Positions 1 to 5,655 of a DNA stretch of 7,696 nt are shown here, one piece after another; position 1 is the first letter of the stretch, and each line of letters opens with the position of its first letter. Both the position numbers and the translations under genes were made by a program. Source of the stretch: Chloroflexota bacterium (GTDB lineage Bacteria; Chloroflexota; Dehalococcoidia; Bin125); contig JAPOXB010000092.1 of NCBI GenBank assembly GCA_026707335.1, forward strand, positions 9,548 through 17,243, in the 5' to 3' direction. The notes under the pieces were generated by a model, which saw only the letters and a list, made by a program, of their open reading frames with translations, did not search any database and was not told the DNA's origin.

Positions 1-360
1 CAGCGCCTGCTGACGGTGGAGCTGAGCCTGTTCGAGGACGCCGAGGGCGCGGCCGAGTTCGCCGGCGCGGCGGCGCCGTCGGACGGCGCGGTCCGGGTGA
101 CGGACGCCGGCGAGCACGACCTGGCCTTCGCCGAGTCGGTGCGGCAGTGGTCGCGCATGGCCGGCGCGACGGAGGCGCAGCGCAAGCTCGAGGTGCGCTG
201 GCGCAGCGGGCGCGTGGGCTGCGTCGTGGCGGGCGACAGCGAGCCGCCGGGCGGCATCGAGCCGGCGGCCGTGCACGGCCTGGCGCGCCGCATCCACGAG
301 CGCGTCGCGGCGAGCGCGCTGGCGGTGGAGGCCGCCGGCGGCGCCCAATCGAACGACTGA
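1..360 (+). CDS. Unrecognised protein, C-terminal part (5' end outside window)
   Basis: The frame is open from base 1 and ends at TGA 358-360, so 119 C-terminal residues are visible. An internal GTG at position 16 could serve as a start, but no ribosome-binding site precedes it and the reading frame continues to the window edge, so I treat the gene as truncated by the window. The visible part is Ala/Gly/Glu-rich, with no membrane segment and no catalytic motif I recognise. A beta-strand-like stretch (GRVGCVVAGD) is followed by a helix-like stretch (AAVHGLARRIHERVA). This strand-then-helix ending is faintly like the end of small secreted or lipoprotein domains, but that is only an impression. 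It sits 27 bases upstream of the phosphoribosyltransferase gene on the same strand and is probably co-transcribed with it. Function unknown. Confidence 0.6.
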   Translation, partial: QRLLTVELSLFEDAEGAAEFAGAAAPSDGAVRVTDAGEHDLAFAESVRQWSRMAGATEAQRKLEVRWRSGRVGCVVAGDSEPPGGIEPAAVHGLARRIHERVAASALAVEAAGGAQSND

Positions 361-387
361 GCCCGCCCGCGACCGGACGGAGCGCGA

Positions 388-1050
388 ATGACCCTGCGCG
401 CACACGACCCCGACCCCGGCAACCTCTGGCTGGCGCGCTCGCTGTGGGACTCGGGCGCGGTGCAGTTCGGCACGTTCGACCTGGGCGCGACGCTCGCCTC
501 GCCGATCTACATCAACGCGCGCCGCCTGATCGGCAACCCACACACGCTGCGCCGCATCGGCGAGTTGCTGGCCGACGAGACGCGCACGCTGAGCGGCATG
601 CTGCACCCCCACCTCTCGCCCTTCGAGCTGGTGGCCGGCGTGCCGCTGGGCGGGCTGCACCTGGCGACGGCCTTCTCGCTGACGGCCGACGTGCCGCTGA
701 TCTACCCCCACCCGCACGCCCGCGAGCACGACCTGTACGAGGAGATCGAGGGGGCCTACTTCCCCGGCCAGACGGTGCTGCTGATCGACGACCTGATCAC
801 CGGCGGCAGCAGCGTCGTCGAGACCGCCGAGACGCTGCGCTCGGCGGGGCTGATGGTGCACGACGCGATCGTGCTGATCGACCGGCAGGCGGGGGGGCAG
901 GCGCGGCTGGCCGAGTCGGGCATCCGGCTGCATCCGCTGCTCAAGATCGAGAGCCTGCTCAACTACCTGGTGTCGCGGGAGCTGATCACGCAGGCGCAGT
1001 ACGCGCGCACGCTGACCTACGTGTCGCGGGCGACGGGCGGGGGCCTCTAG
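388..1050 (+). CDS. Orotate phosphoribosyltransferase-like protein (PyrE/UMPS-type fold), altered catalytic loop
   Basis: This 220-residue protein matches the type I phosphoribosyltransferase fold. The 13-residue PRPP-binding motif is clear at about 130-142 (VLLIDDLITGGSS, with acidic pair D134/D135). Further OPRT-like blocks are ASPIYINARRLIGNP (37-51), AGVPLGGLHLAT (83-94) and the late block DAIVLIDRQAGG (159-170), which recalls the OPRT half of UMP synthase. In OPRT (EC 2.4.2.10, orotate + PRPP to OMP, pyrimidine synthesis) a flexible loop with an R-K-x-x-K-x-H pattern supplies the catalytic lysines. Here the same place reads H108-P-H-A-R-E-H114 and contains no lysine; the whole protein has one (K186). 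It may therefore be a divergent OPRT, another phosphoribosyltransferase, or a non-catalytic relative. The ATG at 388 follows a purine-rich GGACGGAG with 5 bases of spacing. No other pyrimidine gene is visible nearby. Family assignment is secure; exact reaction is not. Confidence 0.8.
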   Translation: MTLRAHDPDPGNLWLARSLWDSGAVQFGTFDLGATLASPIYINARRLIGNPHTLRRIGELLADETRTLSGMLHPHLSPFELVAGVPLGGLHLATAFSLTADVPLIYPHPHAREHDLYEEIEGAYFPGQTVLLIDDLITGGSSVVETAETLRSAGLMVHDAIVLIDRQAGGQARLAESGIRLHPLLKIESLLNYLVSRELITQAQYARTLTYVSRATGGGL

Positions 1051-1064
1051 GGCGGGGGCTAGAG
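1045..1064. repeat. Inverted repeat at convergent gene ends
   Basis: CTCTAG (1045-1050) and CTAGAG (1059-1064) are perfect inverted copies separated by 8 G-rich bases. The TAG stop of the phosphoribosyltransferase gene lies in the left arm, and the reverse-strand TAG stop of the HTH gene lies in the right arm. A 6-bp stem at a tail-to-tail junction could act as a weak bidirectional transcription barrier. There is no T-run on either strand and the stem is short, so a terminator role is unproven. Confidence 0.35.
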
Positions 1065-1274
1065 CAGGCGGCGGATGGGCTTGCGGCCGGGGCGCGGGTC
1101 GTAGTTGGCCTTGAACATCTCCAGCTTGTCGCGCTCAATCAGGTACTTGCCGGCGAAGAGGGTGGCGGGCACCTTCTTCTGCTTGATCAGGCGGCGCAGG
1201 CTCTGGGGATGGATCTGCAGGTCGCGGGCGGCCTCCACGAGGTCGAGGTAGTCGTCGAAGGGGGAAGGGCTCAT
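1059..1274 (-). CDS. Small helix-turn-helix (MerR/excisionase-type) DNA-binding protein
   Basis: The product is 71 residues from the ATG at 1274 (reverse strand). It begins MSPSPFDDYLDLVEAARDL and carries the pattern of the excisionase-family/MerR-like helix-turn-helix: a first helix with LVEAARDL, a turn with IHPQ, a recognition helix with SLRRLIKQKKV, then a wing-like strand pair (ATLFAGKYLIERDKL). The tail is basic (RPGRKPIRRLL). Such small proteins bind DNA as transcription regulators, plasmid/phage excisionases or accessory factors. A longer version starting from TTG 1349 is unlikely because that codon overlaps the -10 box of the promoter at 1349-1377. Only a weak ribosome-binding site (GAGAGG, 12 bases upstream) precedes the ATG. 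It lies 132 bases downstream of the HicA-like gene, same strand, so it could be a regulator of the toxin-antitoxin-like pair; this is inference. The sampled line 1141-1200 is about 65% GC, lower than the flanking plus-strand genes. Confidence 0.8.
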   Translation of the reverse strand: MSPSPFDDYLDLVEAARDLQIHPQSLRRLIKQKKVPATLFAGKYLIERDKLEMFKANYDPRPGRKPIRRLL

Positions 1275-1348
1275 CGGTGGGGCCGGCCTCTCGCAGCGAC
1301 GGCCGGGCGGCGGAGCGCCGGCGTCATATCGGCTCAACGGCGTATGCA

Positions 1349-1377
1349 AATATAAGAACGCGACGTCAGGGGGTCAA
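1349..1377 (-). promoter_or_regulatory. Sigma70-type promoter for the HTH gene
   Basis: On the reverse strand TTGACC (plus coordinates 1372-1377) and TATATT (1349-1354) are separated by exactly 17 bases, five of six matches in the -35 box and a strong AT-rich -10 in an otherwise GC-rich region. Transcription would begin near 1342, giving a leader of about 68 bases before the ATG at 1274. The promoter sits between the HicA-like stop and the HTH gene, so the HTH gene can be expressed apart from the upstream pair. Confidence 0.7.
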
Positions 1378-1406
1378 CGCCGCACTACGCCGGGCGGAGG
1401 TAGGGC

Positions 1407-1628
1407 TCAGCGTCCGTGCTCCTCGATCCACCGTTCCGCTTCTTCGCGCGGCATACCGATCTTGACCAGGACGTCGAGGGCGATCAGGGGATCAACCTGC
1501 TTGGCGCGTGGCAACAGAAGGCGCTTCGTGCTTCCCTTGTGCTTCCAGAGTTCACGCCTCTTGGTGCGGTTCTTGTAGGTGTAGTTCGCCGCGCGCAGCA
1601 GCGGGATGAGATCGCGCTTCGGGATCAT
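1407..1628 (-). CDS. HicA-like small basic protein (putative toxin of a HicBA-type pair)
   Basis: A 73-residue, strongly basic protein whose ATG (1628) overlaps the stop of the upstream HicB-like gene in an ATGA, the usual sign of translational coupling. HicA toxins are small mRNA interferases with a double-stranded RNA-binding-like fold. The order visible here fits that pattern: helix KRDLIPLLRAANY (4-16), a basic strand region RTKRRELWKH (21-30), a strand RLLLPRA (36-42), then a helix ALDVLVKIGM (50-59). Size and gene context support the call. The oddity is that the conserved histidine of HicA (usually in a GSHH or GRH segment before the aromatic residue) is not seen: the matching stretch is RTKRRELW, and the only histidines are H30 and H72. 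It may be an inactive or divergent toxin, or a different RNA-binding partner. No strong ribosome-binding site precedes it. GC in sampled lines is near 60-62%, below the neighbouring genes, which suggests transfer. Confidence 0.6.
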   Translation of the reverse strand: MIPKRDLIPLLRAANYTYKNRTKRRELWKHKGSTKRLLLPRAKQVDPLIALDVLVKIGMPREEAERWIEEHGR

Positions 1629-1963
1629 CCGGCCGCCACTGCCGTCAACTCTCCGATCGACCGGCGGCGCTGCTCATACGGCACGTCGAAGCGGGGTTCA
1701 TCCTTGGGCGGCGGAGAACTCTCCTCGGCGCTCATCGTCCATCCGTGCTCCTCTAGGAAGGGTGTCAGGTCGCCCTCCTCATAGAGATCACGGAAGAGCA
1801 ACGTGATCGCCTCGTTCATGCACTCCTGCAGTTCCTCGAACGTGGCGCCATCCGCGTTCAGGCCCAACTGCTCGCAGAACCCAATCCAGAGACCAGAGGC
1901 GGGGTTGCGCGCGAAATCCCAGGTGAAGTCGCCATGGATCTCTACGCGTGAGACATGCGCCAT
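1625..1963 (-). CDS. hicB: HicB-like antitoxin (partial RNase H-like fold, no DNA-binding domain seen)
   Basis: The 112-residue product carries the HicB-type antitoxin core. A strand segment is followed by ARNPASGLWIGFCEQLGL (18-35), the characteristic 'typical of uptake by substrate-like mimic' region with SGLWI and LGL. Then come ADGATFEELQECMNEAITLL (37-56) and DLTPFLEEHGW (65-75). HicB proteins bind and neutralise the HicA RNase and often repress their own promoter through a C-terminal helix-turn-helix or ribbon-helix-helix. Here the segment after HGW (76-112) is short, Ser/Pro/Glu-rich and shows no such domain. The ATG at 1963 has a good ribosome-binding site, GGAGGAAG (plus 1971-1978, 10 bases from its GGAGG core to the ATG). 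It is the first gene of the pair; its stop overlaps the next start by 4 bases. Antitoxin-first order is one of the known arrangements for hic loci. Sampled GC (1801-1860) is 60%. Confidence 0.72.
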   Translation of the reverse strand: MAHVSRVEIHGDFTWDFARNPASGLWIGFCEQLGLNADGATFEELQECMNEAITLLFRDLYEEGDLTPFLEEHGWTMSAEESSPPPKDEPRFDVPYEQRRRSIGELTAVAAG

Positions 1964-1994
1964 CCTGGAACTTCCTCCGCTCTACTGACCATTA

Positions 1995-2020
1995 GCGCTG
2001 GGCAGCCGTTCTCGCAGCGC
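1995..2020. repeat. Inverted repeat upstream of the hicB-like gene, possible operator
   Basis: GCGCTG (1995-2000) and CAGCGC (2015-2020) are perfect inverted arms around 14 bases, in the gap between the divergent hicB-like gene and the synthetase operon. Two direct copies of TACTGAC (1983-1989 and 2029-2035) flank it. The position suits an autoregulatory operator, but short GC-rich repeats arise easily by chance here and no clear reverse-strand promoter was found beside it. Confidence 0.25.
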
Positions 2021-2075
2021 GTGATCCGTACTGACATCCCGCAGCATACACCGGCTGGGCTTGGCCCCCCGCGCT

Positions 2076-2104
2076 TTGACACCTGATCGGCGCGGCCGTA
2101 GGCT
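2076..2104 (+). promoter_or_regulatory. Sigma70-type promoter of the acyl-CoA synthetase operon
   Basis: A perfect TTGACA (2076-2081) and TAGGCT (2099-2104) are 17 bases apart, with transcription expected to begin near 2111. This leaves a leader of about 40 bases before the TTG start at 2151. Because the promoter lies downstream of base 2061, it argues against any longer version of the synthetase beta gene beginning there. Confidence 0.75.
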
Positions 2105-2139
2105 CGGGCGGGTTTCGCGGGGCGCTCCCCGCGACCCGG

Positions 2140-2145
2140 GGGGAG
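2140..2145 (+). promoter_or_regulatory. Ribosome-binding site deciding the TTG start of the beta subunit
   Basis: GGGGAG ends 5 bases before the TTG at 2151. Together with the promoter at 2076-2104 it picks this start over the TTG at 2061 in the same frame. Confidence 0.6.
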
Positions 2146-2150
2146 CCGTC

Positions 2151-2879
2151 TTGAGCGACAGCGCGACCGAGGCCGGGACCGACCGCGTGGCGGAGATCTT
2201 CGCGGCGGCGCGCGACGCCGGCCGCCAACTGCTCTCGGAGGTCGAGGCGAAGGCGGCGCTGGGGGCGGCGGGCGTGCCCGTCACGCCGACGCGCCTCGCG
2301 GCCGGCGCCGCGGAGGCGGTCGCGATCGCGGGCGAACTGGGCTACCCGGTCGTGCTCAAGGTGGTCTCCGACACGATCACGCACAAGAGCGACATCGGCG
2401 GCGTGGAACTGCACCTCGACGACGCCGCGGCGGTCGAGGCGGCCTACGGGCGCATCCGCGCGGCGGCCGAGGCGGCGGCCGGAGCGGAGGCGTTCGGCGG
2501 CGTGTCGGTGCAGCCGATGGCGGCGCCCGGCGCCGAGGTGATCATGGGCATGACGCAGGATCCGCAGTTCGGGCCGGTGCTGATGTTCGGGCTGGGCGGC
2601 GTGCTGGTGGAGGTGCTGAAGGACGTGGCCTTCCGGGTCGTGCCGCTGGAGCCGCACGACGCCGCCGAGATGATCCGCGAGATCCAGGCCTTCCCGGTGC
2701 TCGAGGGCTACCGGGGGGCGCCGCCGGCCGACCTCGCCGCGCTGGAGGCGATCCTGCTGGCGCTGTCCGAATTCGCGGAGGCGCACCCGGAGGTGCAGGA
2801 ACTCGACCTGAACCCGATCCTGGCCCGCCACGACGGCGCCACCGCCGTCGATGCCCGGATCGTCCTGACCCCGGCCTGA
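2151..2879 (+). CDS. ADP-forming acyl-CoA synthetase, beta subunit (ATP-grasp)
   Basis: From the TTG at 2151 the product is 242 residues, the usual size for a free-standing beta subunit. It is a complete ATP-grasp domain of the acetyl-CoA synthetase (ADP-forming) type. It begins with the SEVEAKAALGAAGVPV helix-and-turn, has the nucleotide-side lysine region GYPVVLKVVSD (64-74), and HKSDIGGV (78-85). That last motif's histidine corresponds to the second phosphohistidine used in ADP-forming synthetases to pass phosphate between subunits. A glycine-rich MFGLGG (145-150) and a metal/nucleotide-side ELDLNPILA (217-225) follow. The subunit binds ADP/ATP and exchanges phosphate with the alpha subunit in the reaction acyl-CoA + ADP + Pi to acid + CoA + ATP. 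The alpha gene starts 6 bases after its stop. The acyl substrate cannot be told from sequence. In many bacteria the two parts are fused in one chain of about 700 residues; here they are separate with beta first. Confidence 0.9.
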   Translation: MSDSATEAGTDRVAEIFAAARDAGRQLLSEVEAKAALGAAGVPVTPTRLAAGAAEAVAIAGELGYPVVLKVVSDTITHKSDIGGVELHLDDAAAVEAAYGRIRAAAEAAAGAEAFGGVSVQPMAAPGAEVIMGMTQDPQFGPVLMFGLGGVLVEVLKDVAFRVVPLEPHDAAEMIREIQAFPVLEGYRGAPPADLAALEAILLALSEFAEAHPEVQELDLNPILARHDGATAVDARIVLTPA

Positions 2880-2885
2880 CCCCCG

Positions 2886-4319
2886 ATGCCGATCTCCCTC
2901 GATCGCCTGGACCGCGTGCTCAACCCGTCGGCCGTCGCCGTGGTGGGCGACAAGCGGGCCTCGGGCTACATGTGGCTCAACTCGCTCAAGACGTTCGAGG
3001 GCAACCTGTACTCGGTGCAGGTCGACCCGCGGGAAGTCAAGGGCATCGAGGCGCTGGGCGTGCCCAACTTCGCCAGCCTGACGGAGATCCCCGAGCCGAT
3101 CGACTACGTGGTCTGCGCGGTGCCGCGCAAGATCGCGCCGATCATCGTGCGCGACTGCATCGCGGCGGGCGTGGGCGGTGTGACGCTGTTCACGTCGGGC
3201 TTCGCCGAGACGGGCGAGGACGAGGGGGTCGCGCTGCAGGAGGAGATCGGCGCCCTGGCCCGGGAGGGCGACTTGGCGCTGATCGGGCCCAACTGCATGG
3301 GGCTGCACAACCCGCGCCTGGGCGTGCGCTTCCACCGCGACCAGCCGCACGGGCAGACCGGCGACGTGGGCTTCATCTCGCAGAGCGGCACGCACGGGAT
3401 GCACTTCAGCCTGGTCGGCGCGACGCGCGGCGTGGTGTGCAGCGCGCTGATCTCGTTCGGCAACGGCATCGTGCTGGAGGCCGCCGACTACCTCGACTAC
3501 ATGGCGGCCGACGCGGGCACGCGGATTATCGCCATGTACATCGAGGGCGCGCGCGACGGGCGGCGCTTCGTGCGCTCGCTGCGGGCGGCGGCGGCGCGCA
3601 AGCCGGTCGTGATCTGGAAGGGCGGCCAGACAAGGGCCGGCTCGACGGCGGCGCGCTCGCACACGGCCGCCCTGGCGACCGACCAGGCCGTGTGGGAGGC
3701 GATCGTGCGGCAGGCGGGCGCGCTCAGCGTCGAGAGCCTCGACGAGATGATCGACGTCGTGCACGCGCTGCAGCGCACGAAGCCCGGCCGGGGCCGGCGC
3801 GTGGCGCTGATGGCGATGACCGGCGGGCAGTCGGTCGCGCTGGCCGACGCCTTTGCGCGGGCCGGATGGGAGGTGCCGCGCTTCGCCGAGTCGACCTACG
3901 CGCAGCTGGGCGAGTTCTTCAACGTGATCGGCGGCTCCTACCAGAACCCGCTCGACATGGCCGGCACGATCATGACCGACCGGGCGGCGCTCGACCGCCT
4001 GCTCGACTTGATGGCCGACGACCCCAACGTGGACGCCGTCGCGATGGAGGTCTCGGCGACGTTCGCCGCGCAGCGCTGGGAGCGCGATCCGGAGGAGCTG
4101 GCCGCGCTGATCCGATCGCTGCAACGCTTCCGCGAGCGGTCGGATAAACCGTTCGTGACGGCGCTGCACCCGTCCTACGTCGAGGCGGCGGCGCTGAAGG
4201 CGCGCGACGCGCTGCAGGAGGCCGGGCTGCCCGTCTTCCCCAGCTTCGAGCGGGCGGCGAACGCGCTGGGCAAGAGCGCCGCGCTGCGTCCGTCGCTGAA
4301 CCCGGGCGGGGCGGGATAG
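2886..4319 (+). CDS. ADP-forming acyl-CoA synthetase, alpha subunit (CoA-binding and ligase domains)
   Basis: The product is 477 residues. An N-terminal Rossmann-like CoA-binding domain begins NPSAVAVVGDKRASGY (13-28) and includes YVVCAVPRKIAP (74-85). Two succinyl-CoA-ligase-like domains follow, with LIGPNCMGL (132-140), GFISQSGTHG (162-171), AMYIEG (216-221) and VVIWKGGQT (241-249). The expected phosphorylated histidine is H259 in ARSHTAALA (256-264), matching the SHTG-type active-site loop of this family, with alanine where glycine is common. A last domain contains MTGGQSVALAD (311-321) and NPLDMAG (354-360). With the beta subunit it makes ATP from acyl-CoA, ADP and phosphate, or runs in reverse, in the cytosol. 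The VVGDKR start differs from the VVGAS of acetate-type enzymes, so the substrate may not be acetate. No ribosome-binding site is visible (the six intergenic bases are nearly all C), so translation is probably coupled to the beta gene. The ATG at 2886 fits the domain start. Confidence 0.9.
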   Translation: MPISLDRLDRVLNPSAVAVVGDKRASGYMWLNSLKTFEGNLYSVQVDPREVKGIEALGVPNFASLTEIPEPIDYVVCAVPRKIAPIIVRDCIAAGVGGVTLFTSGFAETGEDEGVALQEEIGALAREGDLALIGPNCMGLHNPRLGVRFHRDQPHGQTGDVGFISQSGTHGMHFSLVGATRGVVCSALISFGNGIVLEAADYLDYMAADAGTRIIAMYIEGARDGRRFVRSLRAAAARKPVVIWKGGQTRAGSTAARSHTAALATDQAVWEAIVRQAGALSVESLDEMIDVVHALQRTKPGRGRRVALMAMTGGQSVALADAFARAGWEVPRFAESTYAQLGEFFNVIGGSYQNPLDMAGTIMTDRAALDRLLDLMADDPNVDAVAMEVSATFAAQRWERDPEELAALIRSLQRFRERSDKPFVTALHPSYVEAAALKARDALQEAGLPVFPSFERAANALGKSAALRPSLNPGGAG

Positions 4320-4427
4320 CGGGGGCGACCCGCGTGCGGCGGCGGCCCGCGTAACGGACTGTGCGCGCGATCGGCGCGGGATATGCCAAGATCGGCCCAG
4401 GGCCGGCGTCGAGCGATTGGGGCGGCC

Positions 4428-5615
4428 GTGGCGGATGCCAGCGTCTACGTGGACCACGCGGCGACGACGCCCGTGCACCCGACCGTGGCCCGGGCGATGT
4501 CGCCCTACCTGTCGGGCCGCTTCGGCAATCCCAGCAGCCTCTACCGTCTGGGCCGCGAGGCGCAGGCCGCCATCGACGACGCGCGCGACCGCGTGGCGGC
4601 GGTGCTCGGCTGCCGCCCCGGCGAGGTCGTCTTCACCAGCGGCGGTACGGAATCGATCAACCTGGCCCTGAAGGGCGTCGCCTTCGCGCAGCAGCTGGCC
4701 GGCGTCGGCGAGCGCATCGTCTCGACGGCGGTGGAGCACCACGCCGTCCTGCACACGCTGGAGTTCCTGGAGCGCTTCGGCTTCGACATCGTGCGCGTGG
4801 GCGTGGACGGCGAGGGCCGCGTCGACCCGGCGGCCGTCGCGGCGGCGGTCGACGAACGCACGGTGCTGGTCAACGTGATGCTGGCCAACAACGAGGTCGG
4901 CACGGTGCAGCCGGTCGCGGCGGTCGCGGCGGCGCTGCGCGATCGGGCGGCGGAGATGGGGCGGCTCGTGCCGCTGCACACCGACGCCGTGCAAGCGCCG
5001 GGGCAACTGCCGCTCGACGTCGGGGCACTGGGCGTCGACCTGCTCTCGATCTCGGCCCACAAGTTCCGCGGGCCGAAGGGTGTGGGGGCGCTTTTCCTGC
5101 GGCGGGGCACGCCGTTCCTCGCCCAGCAGACGGGCGGCGGGCAGGAGCGGGCGCGCCGGGCGGGGACGGAGAATCCGGGCGGCATCGTGGGGATGGCCGT
5201 CGCGCTGGAACTGGCCGAGCAGCAGCGCGAGTTACACGTGCGCCACGTCCGCGGCCTGCGCGACCGCTTCTTCGAGCGGGCGCTGCGCGAGATCCCCGGC
5301 GCGGTGCGCAACGGCGCCAGCGACGACCGCCTGGCCAACAACGCCAACGTGCGCTTCGACGGCGTCGATGGGCAGTCGCTGCTCGAGGCGCTCGACGAGG
5401 CGGGCGTCGCGGCCTCGAGCGGCAGCGCCTGCACGGCGCAGTCGTGGGAGCCGAGCCACGTGCTGCTGGCGATGGACGTCGACCAGGACGCGGCGGCGGG
5501 CAGCCTGCGCCTCAGCTTCGGGCTCGAGAACAGCCGCGCCGACGTGGACGTCATCGTCGAGTTGCTGCGGGAGATCGTGCCGGCGCTGCGGGCGGCGGAG
5601 ACTGCCGTAACGTAG
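4428..5615 (+). CDS. Cysteine desulfurase (NifS/IscS family)
   Basis: Starting at the GTG 4428 the product is 395 residues, normal for this PLP-dependent aminotransferase-class V enzyme, which takes sulfur from cysteine as an enzyme-bound persulfide and releases alanine. All key elements are visible: YVDHAATTP near the N-terminus, FTSGGTES (69-76), VEHHAVLHT (103-111; H105 stacks on PLP), LANNEVGT (153-160), LHTDAVQ (183-189), and SISAHKFRGPKGVG (207-220) with PLP-binding K212. The active-site cysteine is C335 in SSGSACTAQSWEPSHV (330-345). An ATG at 4383 would add 15 residues (MPRSAQGRRRAIGAA) that the family lacks, so I prefer the GTG, which puts the YVDHAATTP motif at residue 6. The sulfur acceptor is not shown: neither an iscU-type scaffold nor mnmA (tRNA 2-thiouridylase, a common partner) is next door. 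pth follows after 40 bases, probably in the same transcript. It could serve Fe-S assembly or tRNA thiolation. Confidence 0.92.
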   Translation: MADASVYVDHAATTPVHPTVARAMSPYLSGRFGNPSSLYRLGREAQAAIDDARDRVAAVLGCRPGEVVFTSGGTESINLALKGVAFAQQLAGVGERIVSTAVEHHAVLHTLEFLERFGFDIVRVGVDGEGRVDPAAVAAAVDERTVLVNVMLANNEVGTVQPVAAVAAALRDRAAEMGRLVPLHTDAVQAPGQLPLDVGALGVDLLSISAHKFRGPKGVGALFLRRGTPFLAQQTGGGQERARRAGTENPGGIVGMAVALELAEQQRELHVRHVRGLRDRFFERALREIPGAVRNGASDDRLANNANVRFDGVDGQSLLEALDEAGVAASSGSACTAQSWEPSHVLLAMDVDQDAAAGSLRLSFGLENSRADVDVIVELLREIVPALRAAETAVT

Positions 5616-5642
5616 GGCGCGACCTAGCGCGCGGCCGGCCCG

Positions 5643-5650
5643 AGGGGAGG
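5643..5650 (+). promoter_or_regulatory. Ribosome-binding site for pth
   Basis: AGGGGAGG ends 5 bases before the ATG at 5656. It supports this start although it gives the protein an N-terminal extension of about 20 residues, and no later in-frame ATG, GTG or TTG precedes the conserved VVGLGNPG strand. Confidence 0.7.
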
Positions 5651-5655
5651 CATCG

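Noticed and set aside
147..1355. Long plus-strand frame overlapping the first two genes
   Set aside because: Its translation is a low-complexity Arg/Ala/Gly-rich chain, and it covers the clear phosphoribosyltransferase frame; it is an out-of-frame shadow.
4319..4333. Small GCGGG/CCCGC hairpin after the synthetase alpha gene
   Set aside because: Only a 5-bp stem overlapping the stop codon and no T-run; common by chance at this GC content.
4359..4387. Possible promoter CTGTGC-17-TATGCC before the cysteine desulfurase
   Set aside because: The -35 box matches the consensus at only two of six bases. The position is suitable but the match is too weak to list.
1992..5060. Very long open frame on the reverse strand (over 1,000 codons)
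   Set aside because: It is antisense to three well-supported genes. Its product is Arg/His-rich with no domain, as expected from the codon bias of GC-rich genes read backwards.
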